A stretch of 64,000 nt of DNA from Spiroplasma sp. SV19 (lineage in GTDB: Bacteria; Bacillota_I; Bacilli_A; Mycoplasmatales; Mycoplasmataceae): NCBI RefSeq assembly GCF_030060925.1, contig NZ_CP045455.1, positions 496,001 through 560,000 of the forward strand, read 5' to 3'. Below are positions 48,500-58,832 of this stretch, piece after piece (position 1 is the stretch's first letter; each line of letters starts with the position of its first letter). Made by a program: the position numbers and the translations under genes. The notes below the pieces were generated by a model. That model was given only the letters and a program-made list of their open reading frames with translations, had not been told where the DNA came from and did no database searches.

Positions 48500-49693
48500 T
48501 TATTTCAGACTATTTTCTAACATCAATAATACCGCTTTTTTAAGGGTCTGTTGTGTTTCATATGTTAAAGCTAGGGTATCAACAAAATGCAATTGTTTTA
48601 TTTTAGTATAAACTGCTCCTACTGCTGCTGCTAATTTGGTTAACTTAGCATCTTTATTAATGTAAGTAATAATCTTATTATCAATTCATTTTGTTTTTTC
48701 AACGCCCAATCAATTAATATTTGTTTTTGATGACTGGTCAGTATTAATTCAACAATTGTTAGTTTTTTTATCCTTATTTCATGTTTTGCTATCTATTTGA
48801 TAACCACAACTTGGTGAATAAATATTAGTTAAAGTATCTTCTGTGGCTTGAGCAATATTTAATAAACCACTCGTAATAATATATTGATCACCATAAATTT
48901 TTGATTGGGCTGTATCAACACCAACCACTTTTGTCTTTGCTTGATTATATTTAATTCGATCAATTGTATCTTGTGTCTGTGGTCCTGCTACTGGAAAAAT
49001 AACATGTGCTTTTTTACTAATTAAATAATCAGAAATAACTTTTCCATCTCCTTGATTAAATGATTGTGAAAACCATGACTCATTTTTATTTAATACTGTT
49101 TGAACTTTCTTAATGGGTTGCAACTCAATAATATCTGGATTAATCGCTTGCAAAAGGTTCAAAATATCTTGCTTTAATTGTTGTAAGTTAGAATAAACAC
49201 TATTTTTATTAATTATTTCATTAAAAACATCCGCTGATAATAAAAATCCTCATAAATAATTTGACACCCCAATTGGATTATCCATTCCACCATAAGTTCC
49301 AATGTTTAACTGGCGATTAAATTCTGTTTGGTGTAAATTAAGTCACATTGCTGACACAAAACCAGCTAAAAAACCAGCAATTTCTTTTTGAAACAAAATT
49401 CCCACAATATTATCTGCCCAAGGTGCTTTTTGATCCATATTTTTATGAACATTTTGTCCACTACCATCAATAAAAATTACATTATCTGCTAATGTTGCTG
49501 CTCAACCAATTGTATTCCCATGAATAAATCCAGGTAGAATTAAAGTCTTTGCTCCAGCAATACTTGCGGTAATATAAGCTGCTTTGAATTCTGCTGGTGT
49601 TAACCCGACTGGTTCAAAATAGCTCGCACGTAATTTACTATCTTGTCAATTTGATGGAACAGGTGGATGAATAAATTGAATACGGGTTTTTTC
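48500..49693 (-). pseudogene. BMP-family (Med) lipoprotein gene, 5' end lost
   Basis: Basic-membrane-protein / simple-sugar or nucleoside-binding lipoprotein. The open frame of 397 codons contains AYITASIAGAKTL, APWADNIVGILFQKEIAGFLAGF, NIGTYGGMDNPIGVSNYLWGF and HVIFPVAGPQTQ, typical of the family. No start codon, signal peptide or lipobox: an in-frame TAA at 49694-49696 blocks extension, another lies shortly above it. The UPF0236 element begins about 120 bases upstream, so the 5' part has been removed. ABC transporter partners are not present. Confidence 0.75.
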
Positions 49694-49816
49694 TTACAAG
49701 GATTAAACTATTGTTCCCAAACGAAACAACCCCTCTTTATTTGTTAAGATTATATTAACACATTTTTTAAAGAACACGACAAAAATTAATAAATTTTTAA
49801 ACTTATTTTGTTTAAA

Positions 49817-51017
49817 TTATCCAAAATTGTAAAATTTTTTGATATTTAATAGCACATTAATTTTATTCATTTTTGCTAATTTTAAGTACAATAAGTTTTT
49901 ATATGTTTTATATGCATAGGCTTTTGCCCCATATCCCAAAGTTGATTTAATAAATCAAGATATATCACTTTCGGCCGAAACTCCAATATTGTATTCTAAT
50001 TTTTGATTTTGAATTCCCTGCCGATGATTCTTAATATATCTTGCTAAATCAGTTTTTTTTAAAATCTTAGCAATCTTCAATAACTGATCACATTTACCGT
50101 GTATAAATAAGTTATAACATTTATAGTATAAATCAATTTTAGGTTGAGTTTTTCTTCCTTTTAAAAAGGCATTTCTTAGTTCTTTGGCAAAATGAAAACG
50201 ATCTAAAACGTAAGTTGCTCCCAAAAAGGATGCAGTTTCCATAATTCAACCGTCCCCATCGCCACCAACAATAAATTTAATTTTTTCAGGTAGAATATAG
50301 TACTTATCTAATTCCATTAATATTCTTTGAACATAATCTTGAGTGTTAATTTCGCCTGTTTTTTGCTCTTTTAATATAACAAAACCTCTTTTATTTGCTA
50401 ATACTTTTCTGTTATATTTACATTCATTGAAATTAAATCCAGTATTAAATGTTGTTATTCTACATCTAAATTTCTTAATATTTTTGCCATCTCGTAAAGT
50501 AACAAATCCCTCATCCATAAAAATATAAAGATATAAGTCATTTCTTAAATCTACTTTTTCAAAATTATTTAATAATTGACTACTAAAATGTTCAATATCA
50601 TATTTTCTAATAATATTTGAAATTGTCATTCTAGTTAAATTAATATACGGAAAACAATGCAAAATATCTTTTTGTCTTTTTCCCTCTGCTAATTCCAGTA
50701 TCTTTAATTCTAAGTTTAATGTTATTTTTTTCCTTTTTAAAACCCCTATTTTACCATCTACAAAGGCTTTATTTTCTCATTCCTCATTTTCTTTATTTCA
50801 TCTACGATAAATTCTTCGGGTATAAGTTAATTCGCCACATTCATCTACTATTCTTCTAGATCGTTTTTCTTTAACAGATCATCCATATTTTTTATATTCT
50901 TTTTTAGAAAATATTACATCATCCATATTTTTAATATTTTCTGTAAATAGAATTTTACTTTCTTCATACTTTTTAGCAAAAAATAAACTAATAAAATCAG
51001 TTCTTTTTTTCTAACAA
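49817..51017 (-). mobile_element. UPF0236 / ISLre2-type transposase gene, one frameshift
   Basis: About 399 residues when joined. C-terminal core features: YIFMDEGFVTLRDGKN, FIVGGDGDGWI, ATYVLDRFHFAKELRNAF and HRQGIQNQKLEYNIG, which match the UPF0236 transposase-like family common in mollicutes. An N-terminal TTG at 51017 follows GAGGTG, but its frame ends after 9 codons; removing one A from the A7 run at 51004-51010 connects it to the rest (TDFISLFFAKKYEESK). Element ends were not delimited; a weak similarity between sequences near 49750 and 51045 could be inverted ends. Confidence 0.7.
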
Positions 51018-51100
51018 AATAATCACACCTCTAAATCAGGAGTTAATATATTAATATTAACCATTAGTAATTATAACTCTATGTTCAAGGAGGGAAACAA

Positions 51101-52822
51101 ATGACATATAATAAAAAAAAGACTACTAGTTATTATCATTTAAATAAAAAATATGATCTTAATTTTAGTGATTACAACTTTGGTTTTGATTGAGAAGTAT
51201 TTAAAGATTTTGTCCCTGATGTATATGCTAGATATTTTACATCTTCTTGTTTTTTTAAATTTGTCTCTGCAGGTCGTGGGACAAATAAAACATGAGTTCA
51301 TATAGGATATAAATTCTTTTTAGGATGCAATTTTTTTGATACATCATCTAATATTTTAAGAAGATACGCAAATACTCACGACGATACAACATTCGGTGAC
51401 GCTATAAATGTATGTAATTTTTTATATGATAAATATGGGATTGATTTAGGACCTGATAATGAAAACGGCATTGAATGACCTAAAAATTTAAAAGAGGGTG
51501 GCGAAATTATATTCCCTAGCGGTGTAAGGATAGCATTTGCCGGTTATGCAAATGGTAATAAGATTATGGGAAAAGTAGGAAAAGGAACCGGGATTCTATC
51601 TGCATGAACTGATGAAATGATACATGCCGAAGAAAAAGAAATTTTAACAGATAAAGAATTAGATAAACGTTATAATAATTTACGAATTTCTATGTTTAGA
51701 TCAAAAAGTTTAAAAGTTTCGTATGAAAAATATATTGATGAAAATGGTGTAGAACAATATGATCTTGATTCCCCTATCCCGATTGAAGAATGAGAATGAA
51801 CTTTTAAAGAATGAGATTTTTTGAAGCAAGAATATATAACTGTTACTACATATTTTCATAAAACATATTCTAACGAATTTACTTTCAATCCATTTGACAA
51901 ATACCATATATTCTATAAAAAATTTGTAACTCCATTTCTCCCACTAAATGATCGTATTAAAAATATCTTAAAAGATAAAAATCAAATTTATTCTGAAAAT
52001 AAACAAGCTTTTAATGGACTAGGAGTTTTTAATTTGCGTTTAACTATGGGTGCTGTTTGAGATAACATACCTCAAATTACAAAAAAATTAGTACTAGCAA
52101 ATAAAGATGAAAGACCTGATCTTTATGAACTTGAATATTACGGTTTTGAATATAACGACAGCGACCCAAGTATTTATGTATTGAGAAATTATAGAAAATA
52201 TATAAAAGAATTTAATTTAGATAACTTTTATAATAAAGAAACTAAACAATACGAATTTGATTTGTATTCAATTGGGATTGATTATGCTAATGGTAGTGAA
52301 GATGACACAGTATTTTTATTTTCAGGATATCAATTAAATGCAGATGGAACATACGATAAATATTTAATAGAAGAAAAAGTAGAGACACCTCAAAATAGAA
52401 TTAATTTATCAACAACTATTGAATATTTTGGCCAGTGAGTTATCGATTGTTTTGATAAATTTGATAGATTTGAAGAGGCCACATTCCACTATGATATTAA
52501 TGGACATGATTTTATGCAAACACTACAAACAGAACTTTATGAATATATTGGATATAAAATAAAAATGTTTAAGGCTATTAAACATAAGAGTACTTTAAAT
52601 AAAGATGCCGGTCTTAATAATAGAGTTACCTGGTTAAGAAAAATGTTTTCCCAAAATAAAGTATACGGCAATTTAGAATCCCTCCCACATTTAGATCAAT
52701 GTTTAAGTGAACTAAAATTTGGTGATAATAATACAAACATACCTGATCCAAAAATGTATCAAGATCCTTATGACGCATTATTTTATGGTTCTTACCCGTA
52801 TAGATTTAAAATGAATATATAA
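51101..52822 (+). CDS. Phage terminase large subunit
   Basis: DNA-packaging motor, 573 residues. ATPase domain: Walker A-like SAGRGTNKTW (56-65), Walker B ILSAWTDEM with catalytic Glu (about 165-172). Nuclease domain: YSIGIDYANGSEDD (about 390), a second acidic site THFHYDINGHDF-like ATFHYDINGHDF, and DPYDALFYGSY near the C-terminus. AAGGAGGG is a strong start signal. Many UGA Trp. It is opposite in strand to the other structural genes and intact, unlike most of them. No small terminase subunit is seen here. Confidence 0.85.
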
Positions 52823-52838
52823 GCAACAAACTATTTTT

Positions 52839-53909
52839 TTATTTATTATATTTTTCAATTAATTCTTTATTAAAAAATTTTAAACGAGGATTTAATTTAT
52901 AATTCCAATCTGTACTATTTAATTCATAATCCATTATTTCACAAACAATTTCCAAATGATTATTAAATTCATCTTCTAAATAATTTAACTTCATTTGACT
53001 TCTATGAGGACAATTTTTGCAATCACTATATGAACAATTCCAAAATAATGATTTATTTCATAAATAATCATGATATTCAGTTCAAATTACATCAAACTTT
53101 TTATCATAGAATTATTTTTTAAACAAGGATATTTATTTTTATATAAAGGAGTATATTGAAATGGTGGAAGTAATTTATCGGGTTTAAAAGTAATTATTTT
53201 ACATAATAGTATCATACTATCAGCTTCTGAGCATCTTAAAACAACATGTGGATGAGACTTAGTATCTTCATCATCCATAGGTAGAACCAAATTATAAACT
53301 TTTCCTAAATGTAAATCACTAATTTTACTATCATCTTTAATTTCTAATTTTTCGTTAACATTATAATTTTCTTTGCTTATCATTCAGTCTAACCACTTTT
53401 CTCTTAAATCTACATATTTTTAAAATATTCTATTGCTAATTTAAACTCTTTTTTATATAAATCTAAATGTTTAGTAACGTCCATTTTCTGATCAGAAAAT
53501 GGAATTTTTCTTTTTTTCTCATCTACTTCATTATAAGCAGGATCTCAATGAGTAATTTCATATAAATCTTCACTATCTGAATCTTTAAAAAACTCATAAA
53601 TTTTATCAATAAATTTAATGATTTTTTCATCTTTAAGCAACATTTTTTTAGTAAAGTTAAATACTTCAGTTTTAGAAATTCTGACTTTTTTAATTACTGG
53701 GCCATTTGTTCAGGCTTCTTCATCGTTAGGATCAAATAATGGTTCATTGTTTAAAATTAAAAAAAACACTTGAGCTAAATGCATTATCTTATAAAGCATA
53801 AATTCTCCTTTATACATTGACATATTATTAAATGTTAACAATGTATCATCACAAAACATATTACGATTTTTTTAATTAATAATCTTGCTATATCAATAGA
53901 ATCGTACAT
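52839..53909 (-). pseudogene. Panacea (DUF4065)-domain protein with extra C-terminal domain, three frameshifts
   Basis: Starts at MYDSIDIARLLIKK after GGAAGG. Adding one base to each of three runs (A7 near 53872, A5 near 53414-53418, T run near 53098) gives a single 357-residue protein. The N-terminal 110 residues fit the Panacea/SocA-like fold: DIARLLI, then MLYKIMHLAQVFFLI, EPLFDPNDEEAWTNGPV. Known Panacea proteins are antitoxins or phage-defence linked. The C-terminal half (about 200-357) has GKVYNLVLPMDDED, HPHVVLR, CKIITFK and a Cys cluster CSYSDCKNCPH; the first part faintly recalls MazF/PemK. Partly inference; without correction only fragments of 129 and 98 residues exist. Confidence 0.6.
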
Positions 53910-53935
53910 TTTCAACACCTTCCTTATTGTCTTAA

Positions 53936-53964
53936 CTTATATACTAATTATACACTTAATTCAA
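53936..53964 (-). promoter_or_regulatory. Promoter of the Panacea-domain gene
   Basis: Minus strand TTGAAT (-35, 53959-53964), 17 bases, TATAAG (-10, 53936-53941), 27 bases before the ATG at 53909. It lies inside the terminase remnant. Confidence 0.5.
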
Positions 53965-54075
53965 GTTAATAAATATTTAAATGAGTTAAAATTTGATAAC
54001 AATAATATAAATATATCTTATCCAACAATGCCTGAAGATGATTATGAAACATTATTTTATGGTGATTATTTTTTA
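53953..54075 (+). pseudogene. Remnant of a second terminase C-terminus
   Basis: Plus-strand frame HLIQVNKYLNELKFDNNN, then ISYPTMPEDDYETLFYGDYF. It parallels the end of the terminase at 52822 (HLDQCLSELKFGDNN, YQDPYDALFYGSYPYRF) at the protein level but is clearly diverged, so it is a leftover from a related, not identical, phage. It has no start and stops within the antisense small gene. Confidence 0.65.
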
Positions 54076-54292
54076 ATAATTCTATTTCTTCCTCTAAATT
54101 ATTAATTCTTTCAAAAAGTAACTTAATAATAATTTCTAGACCAAAGTCATTATTTTTTACATTTGTAAAAATGTTATTTAATTCCACATTACCGACTATT
54201 TTCTTTGCTTTCATAGAAGCAATTAATTTATCTTTACTTGAAAAATCTAAACCTAAACTTTCTAAAATATTAAATTTCAAATCATTATCCAT
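53966..54292 (-). CDS. Small hypothetical protein with a chimeric C-terminus
   Basis: 108 residues. The first 75 (MDNDLKFNILESLGLDF... to EEEIELLKN) look like a genuine small phage protein with a C-terminal coiled coil. Residues from about 76 are read from the antisense strand of the terminase remnant and are probably not original. GAGGGTT precedes the ATG, and TATAAT (54316-54321, minus) gives a possible -10. Confidence 0.5.
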   Translation of the reverse strand: MDNDLKFNILESLGLDFSSKDKLIASMKAKKIVGNVELNNIFTNVKNNDFGLEIIIKLLFERINNLEEEIELLKNNHHKIMFHNHLQALLDKIYLYYCYQILTHLNIY

Positions 54293-54402
54293 TTTAACCC
54301 TCTTTATCTAATTTTATTATATCATTCTTTAAATAATTAAATATTGATTTTTTAATATTCACATGGTAAAATGATTGACATAATTATAAAAAATAAAAAT
54401 TC

Positions 54403-54567
54403 TGGGCGAGCAAAAATTCCAAACATTTAAAAAAAGATTTTGGAATTCTTTCAAACATAATTGGGAACCCTTACAAACCTCCTCACTAAACGTTTGGAGG
54501 TTTTCCCAAGAAAATTGAAAAGGGGCGCCAAAAATTTTTTTCAAATTTTCGGAATTTTGCGAGCCCA
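54403..54567. other. GC-rich palindromic island, possible replication origin or structured RNA
   Basis: Much GC-richer than its surroundings. Outer arms: TGGGCGAGCAAAAATTCC (54403-54420) and GGAATTTTGCGAGCCCA (54551-54567), imperfectly complementary. Inner stem: AAACCTCC (54475-54482) with GGAGGTTT (54496-54503), flanked by TTGGGAA/TTCCCAA (54461-54467 and 54503-54509). No gene fits. Such nested hairpins resemble ssDNA-phage origins or a structured RNA. It precedes the plus-strand membrane gene at 54603. Confidence 0.6.
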
Positions 54568-54602
54568 CCGCCTACTATTATGTGAAAGCGAGAACATTAA
54601 TA

Positions 54603-55013
54603 ATGAAAAGGATATTATGAACTGCAATAGGACTATGAATATCTACAATAGTATTTATGATAATAGGACTAGGGTGCTTAGGAGCAAAAGCAATAATGAT
54701 ACCTGGAGGTCATACTATGAATGGATATGGTATATTAAAAAGCGATGTTGCACCTGTCTTCTACAACACAACACCAATTAATTTCATTTTGTCAAAAGAT
54801 TGAGATAATAATTTAAATGACCTTGTAAAAAATAAAGATTTTTATGCAAAAACTGATGAAGAAAAAATATTATTTGATAAAATGATGAATATGTACTATT
54901 GTGTGCGCCCTGGAGTAATATTTGCAATAATATTAACTCCTATTATGGCAATTTCGTCTACGGGACTCACAAGTTATTATTTAATAAAAATAAAAAAAGG
55001 ATCCCATAATTAA
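54603..55013 (+). CDS. Two-TM membrane protein, phage region
   Basis: 136 residues, unrecognised. An N-terminal TM helix (WTAIGLWISTIVFMIIGLGCLG), an outside domain of about 75 residues with Asp/Lys-rich sequence, and a C-terminal TM helix (PGVIFAIILTPIMAISSTGLTSYYL) ending in a basic tail. Three UGA Trp. SD is weak. It lies alone on the plus strand after the palindromic island and ends at a strong terminator. May modify the host surface or act as a phage membrane protein; this is guesswork. Confidence 0.6.
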
Positions 55014-55024
55014 TGGATCCTTTT
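54995..55024. terminator. Bidirectional terminator with BamHI-like stem
   Basis: AAAAGGATCC (54995-55004) with GGATCCTTTT (55015-55024). It serves the plus-strand membrane gene and the minus-strand tail gene, which converge here. Confidence 0.85.
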
Positions 55025-57063
55025 ATATTTCTAAGGAAATTAAAGATAGTTTCTCATTATGCTTATCAAATAATAATAAATCATTAATAATTATTTCTTC
55101 TTTTTCCTTAATTATAAGTGTAATGCTATATTTTCCATACCCTCAAATTCCAGATATTTCAATATTGTTAAGTTCTGTAAGTTCCGTAATAAAATCTATT
55201 TCCAATTCTTCATTAAATTTTCCAATAACATTAACTAAATCAAATTTAGAAAATAAATTTTTATCTAATGTAGAAAATATGTTTAAACAGTCTTCTATTT
55301 TATCCTTTATGACTAAGTTTGTTAAATATTTACCATACTCACCATCATTTAATTTCAATTCGCCAGGAATAAGAGATGGTATTTTATTTGATTCTAATTC
55401 GTTAGTAATAGATAATCAATTATAATAATTTGCTTCTAATTTATATATTTCATTTGTAGATATATCTTTATTAATTAATTTAATATTATTTCCATCTGAA
55501 AAATCAAAATATAACGAATTTAATTTAACTATGCAATCTGTATACTCTCAATATCCTGATTCTTTTTCAACTGGTTTAGATATTAAATCAAAATAATATG
55601 GAGATAAAATTTTAATATCATCATTATAACCTTTATTTACTGCTAGTTTACTGTATGTTCAATTAGATAACATATAAATAATTTGCTTAAATTTTTCAAC
55701 TGCTGGATCCAATAAATATGTTGGGTTGTTAAATTTTCATTCTTCAAAAATACCATCAATTACATCTTCCGGTTTTTGCCCTTCGAATTTTTGTCTAAGT
55801 TTTGCAGAATCATTTATGGGGTTTCCCTTTTCGTCATATTCTGCACCAGGAAATTTTCGGTCATAATTATAACGATAAGTTAAAAAGTTTTTTAAAACAT
55901 CTTGTAAATCGCCATTAACTGGTGCTTCAGAGAATTCCAAAGTCACATCACTAAATTCATTGTCGCTAACACTTGACATTCATGCAGTATACGATTGAGC
56001 ACCAACGTAATATGTTAATACTTTTTTAACTATTTTATCTTCAACTAATATTTTTTCATTTAATGGCCAGTTTGGGGGATTATCAAAAGCGACTGTTTGT
56101 CATCCAACTAATCCTCTTTGAATTCTTGCATTTTTAAATGTTTGCTGACGTTTTGCGGGAGTTTTATTGTCTATACTCACTAAATCTAATATGTCTTTTT
56201 CAGTAATATACTTTTTTGATAAATTTCAATTTAAGAAACTTTTACCTAATCAATATTCAAAAATTCTTAAATTTGGTTCAGTTTCAATAGGCATTGACAA
56301 TAAAGGAAATAACTGCGCATTTTTAATTATCGATTTTGCATATGAATAATAATTGTTATTATTTCCTCAACATTTAACATTTCCTAATAACATTGATTTA
56401 GGATAATTAATTTTAATTCCTTTAAAAATAGTTTCTTCGGACAATTGTTTTTGTAAAACAATATGAATACTATTTTGATTTTTTCATTTAAAATCTGTTA
56501 TTTTAACTAAATGAGTAGTTTTAAATACTGTAATTCCATCAGGTGAATATGCCCTATTGTATTCTTCAATAATAAAAGTATTATTTTTATTATCTTCAGT
56601 AATTGGCTCGTTAATAGATATTAATTTTAAGTCATATGATTCTAAAAATTCTTTATCTTTTTAGAAATTTCATTGAATACTATATCTTTTCATCAATCAT
56701 AACGTATGTTGTTGAGTTATCTTGATTTGTAGTATTTTGCTGAACTTGTAATTTTAGGTTAAAATCACTTATCTCATAAGCATCTATTTTAATAAAATCG
56801 TCTTTATCAATAAAACCTATTTTTAAACTATTTTGGGAATAGTTTAAAGCAGGTTTCTTAGATGACTTAACAAGATTATTAATTTTATAAATATAAAGGG
56901 TTCTAAGGCGATCATACGAATATAATTCTGATAAATCAGGACTACTTTGCTGTGACTGTTCCGCAAAATCTAATGGAATATTAGGTATTGTATAATCAAT
57001 TGGCTCATTATCATCAAACTCCTCTGCTTTTTCTTGATTTATCATTTTTTGAGATGGTTTCAT
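55023..57063 (-). pseudogene. Large phage tail/collar protein, two frameshifts
   Basis: An N-terminal part (127 codons, ending at 56680) and a long C-terminal part in another frame. Two one-base additions in A runs at about 56675 and 56662 join them smoothly (VMIDEKDIVFNEISKKDKEFLESYDLK), giving 680 residues. Acidic N-terminus with DDNEPIDY; the centre holds FEYWLGKSFLNWNLSK and AYTAWMSSVSDNEFSD. No family recognised. It overlaps the portal-like stop by one base, so position suits a lower-collar or tail-tube component. UGA Trp are frequent. Confidence 0.6.
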
Positions 57064-58318
57064 TATTCTTCCCCGCTTTCATTATTTTCTTGTTTTGGTT
57101 CCTTAACCACGTTTTCCTTATTATTTAATTGACGTTCTAACGTTGCATTAACCGGCAAACGTACATCAACAACTAATTTATCTATATCTTTTAAGTCAAA
57201 TGTTTTGGAATTTAATATAGCATTATCATATTTTATTAATTTAACTATAAATTCAGTTAATTTAACCTCTCTAATGTAAATCATTTGTTCATAGGCCGCA
57301 TTTGTCTGAATATTAACCCCTACAACTTCCGTTTCTGTTTGTTGGGCTCCCTTGGCAATTGCCGGCACATGATGTCTGTTCATTTTATAGTAGTTTGTCA
57401 GTAACCAATCATATATTCTTGTTAATTGTTCACCTTTAAAGTTACCTGGAATATAGTCTACAGGTTGAAAATTACTATCAGGGTCTCCCTCAACCAATAA
57501 AACATCATTTTCAATAAAAGCGGCTAGCATTCTACTAATTTCATTATCAACAACACCAGTCACTCCATTAGTATTAATTGTAAATTTACCACTATTTAAT
57601 AACGGGTCTAACATTATTTTCCCAGCAATAATATCCATAATACTTGCAAATTCAGAACCATAACGTGCAGATTTTTCATAATTGGGATTAGGAATAATAA
57701 CAATCGGCATAAAATCAATTTCTAAATTTTGAGTTCTTTCTAAATTTGTGTAAACTTTTCATAAATTATTGTCTTTATACATATCTGTAATATTTCCGTC
57801 TTGATTAAGATTTAAATCTCGTGTAATTTGCACCATTTTTTTATTAATAATTTTAATTGTTTCTGTAATCATAACTTTATTATCATCCTTATTATATGGA
57901 TCATAATTAAATGTACTTTTAACCAAATTTCCTAATTCGTCATATTCATCATTATAAATATCTACTGTAATAAAGTTTAATTCATTATCATTAGCAAATA
58001 TAAAATAAGGACCTTTTCCAAATTCATTTATTTTATTTTCATTGTGTAAATTTTTCATTAAAAAATCACGTTTCATTAAAAACTGTTTAATTTTTATAGG
58101 ATCTACAAATTCTTTTGTTTCGGGATCATAAATGTAAATATCTAATTCACGAGGATTAAGAAAATTTGCATTATCTTCATAAATACGTTTTTCTAAAATT
58201 CGTCTATGTTTTGAGAAACTACATCCCTTTTAAGCTTAATTGTATTTTCTAAATTTAAGTAATAATTCTCAATCTCGTACTTTTTTATCCAATTTCTTTT
58301 TGATGGTAACATTCCCAT
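57063..58318 (-). pseudogene. Portal/connector-like protein, one frameshift
   Basis: Begins MGMLPSKRNWIKKYEIENYY after AGAGGTG. The first frame ends at 42 codons; one extra A in the A4 run at about 58220 joins it to the rest (VVSQKHRRILEKRIYED), 418 residues. Conserved-looking portions are VIIPNPNYEKSARYGSEFASIMDII, LTRIYDWLLTNYYKMNRHHVP and an acidic C-terminal tail. A portal identity is suggested by a portal-like lead into IPNPN and helix, and by the order scaffold, capsid, tail, this gene, as in phi29-like phages; not proven. Confidence 0.5.
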
Positions 58319-58329
58319 TTATAACACCT

Positions 58330-58518
58330 CTATTCTTTTTCTTCGTTTTGAAAAGAATTATCTAATTTTCCATTATCTAGTCAATCAAATGCTTTATACA
58401 ATCAACCTTGAATTTTAGCATCAATTTTTGGTACAAAAATTTTTGTTATAATTCCGGCTGTTAAGTTATAAGTTATGTTTAAACTATACACTCATATTTT
58501 TTTAAATATCTTTTTCAT
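58330..58518 (-). CDS. Small phage membrane-associated protein
   Basis: 62 residues. Hydrophobic middle (VYSLNITYNLTAGIITKIFV), basic N-terminus, acidic C-terminus. AGGAGG precedes the ATG and it overlaps the upstream gene by 17 bases. Four UGA Trp. Size and topology allow a holin or holin partner, without evidence. Confidence 0.6.
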
Positions 58519-58816
58519 TTTCTTTACCTCCTATGTTTATATCAATATTCCCTTGATTATTTAAATTGTTATTTGAAAGAGAACTTTTTATTAACATTCT
58601 GACATCTTTTTTAATTTCAGTAATATTTTTATTTGTATTTTCAATTTGAATTGCTAAATCTTTTGTTACAATACTTTTAAATTCTGCAAGTTCAGATTTT
58701 GTTTTCTCAATTTCTATTTGTCTTTTATTTGATTTTTTTACTTGATAACCAAAACCCCCACCAAGAAGTGCAGTTATACAACTCATAATTACAGTAATTA
58801 TTTCATTTCAGTCCAT
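58502..58816 (-). CDS. Membrane-anchored coiled-coil phage protein (holin-like candidate)
   Basis: 104 residues. One N-terminal TM (IITVIMSCITALLGGGFGY) and a coiled coil (KSNKRQIEIEKTKSELAEFKS... to about 85), Asn-rich tail. AAGGGA precedes the ATG. The true start is 10 codons above the ATG visible under the standard code because Trp 3 is UGA. Located between fibre and portal-like genes. Confidence 0.6.
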
Positions 58817-58832
58817 AATTATTATCCCTTTC

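Noticed and set aside
51000-51017. A7 run in the UPF0236 gene as programmed -1 frameshifting
   Set aside because: The downstream frame is reached by +1 (or -2), not -1, so the A-AAA-AAG heptamer would not give the transposase; a simple one-base insertion fits better.
54375-54403. TTGACA consensus as promoter of the 54603 gene
   Set aside because: No -10 hexamer occurs at 16-18 bases spacing.
54359-54781. Short ORFs crossing the palindromic island on both strands
   Set aside because: They lack SD sequences, are low quality, and overlap the hairpins; shadows of the structured DNA and of the 54603 gene.
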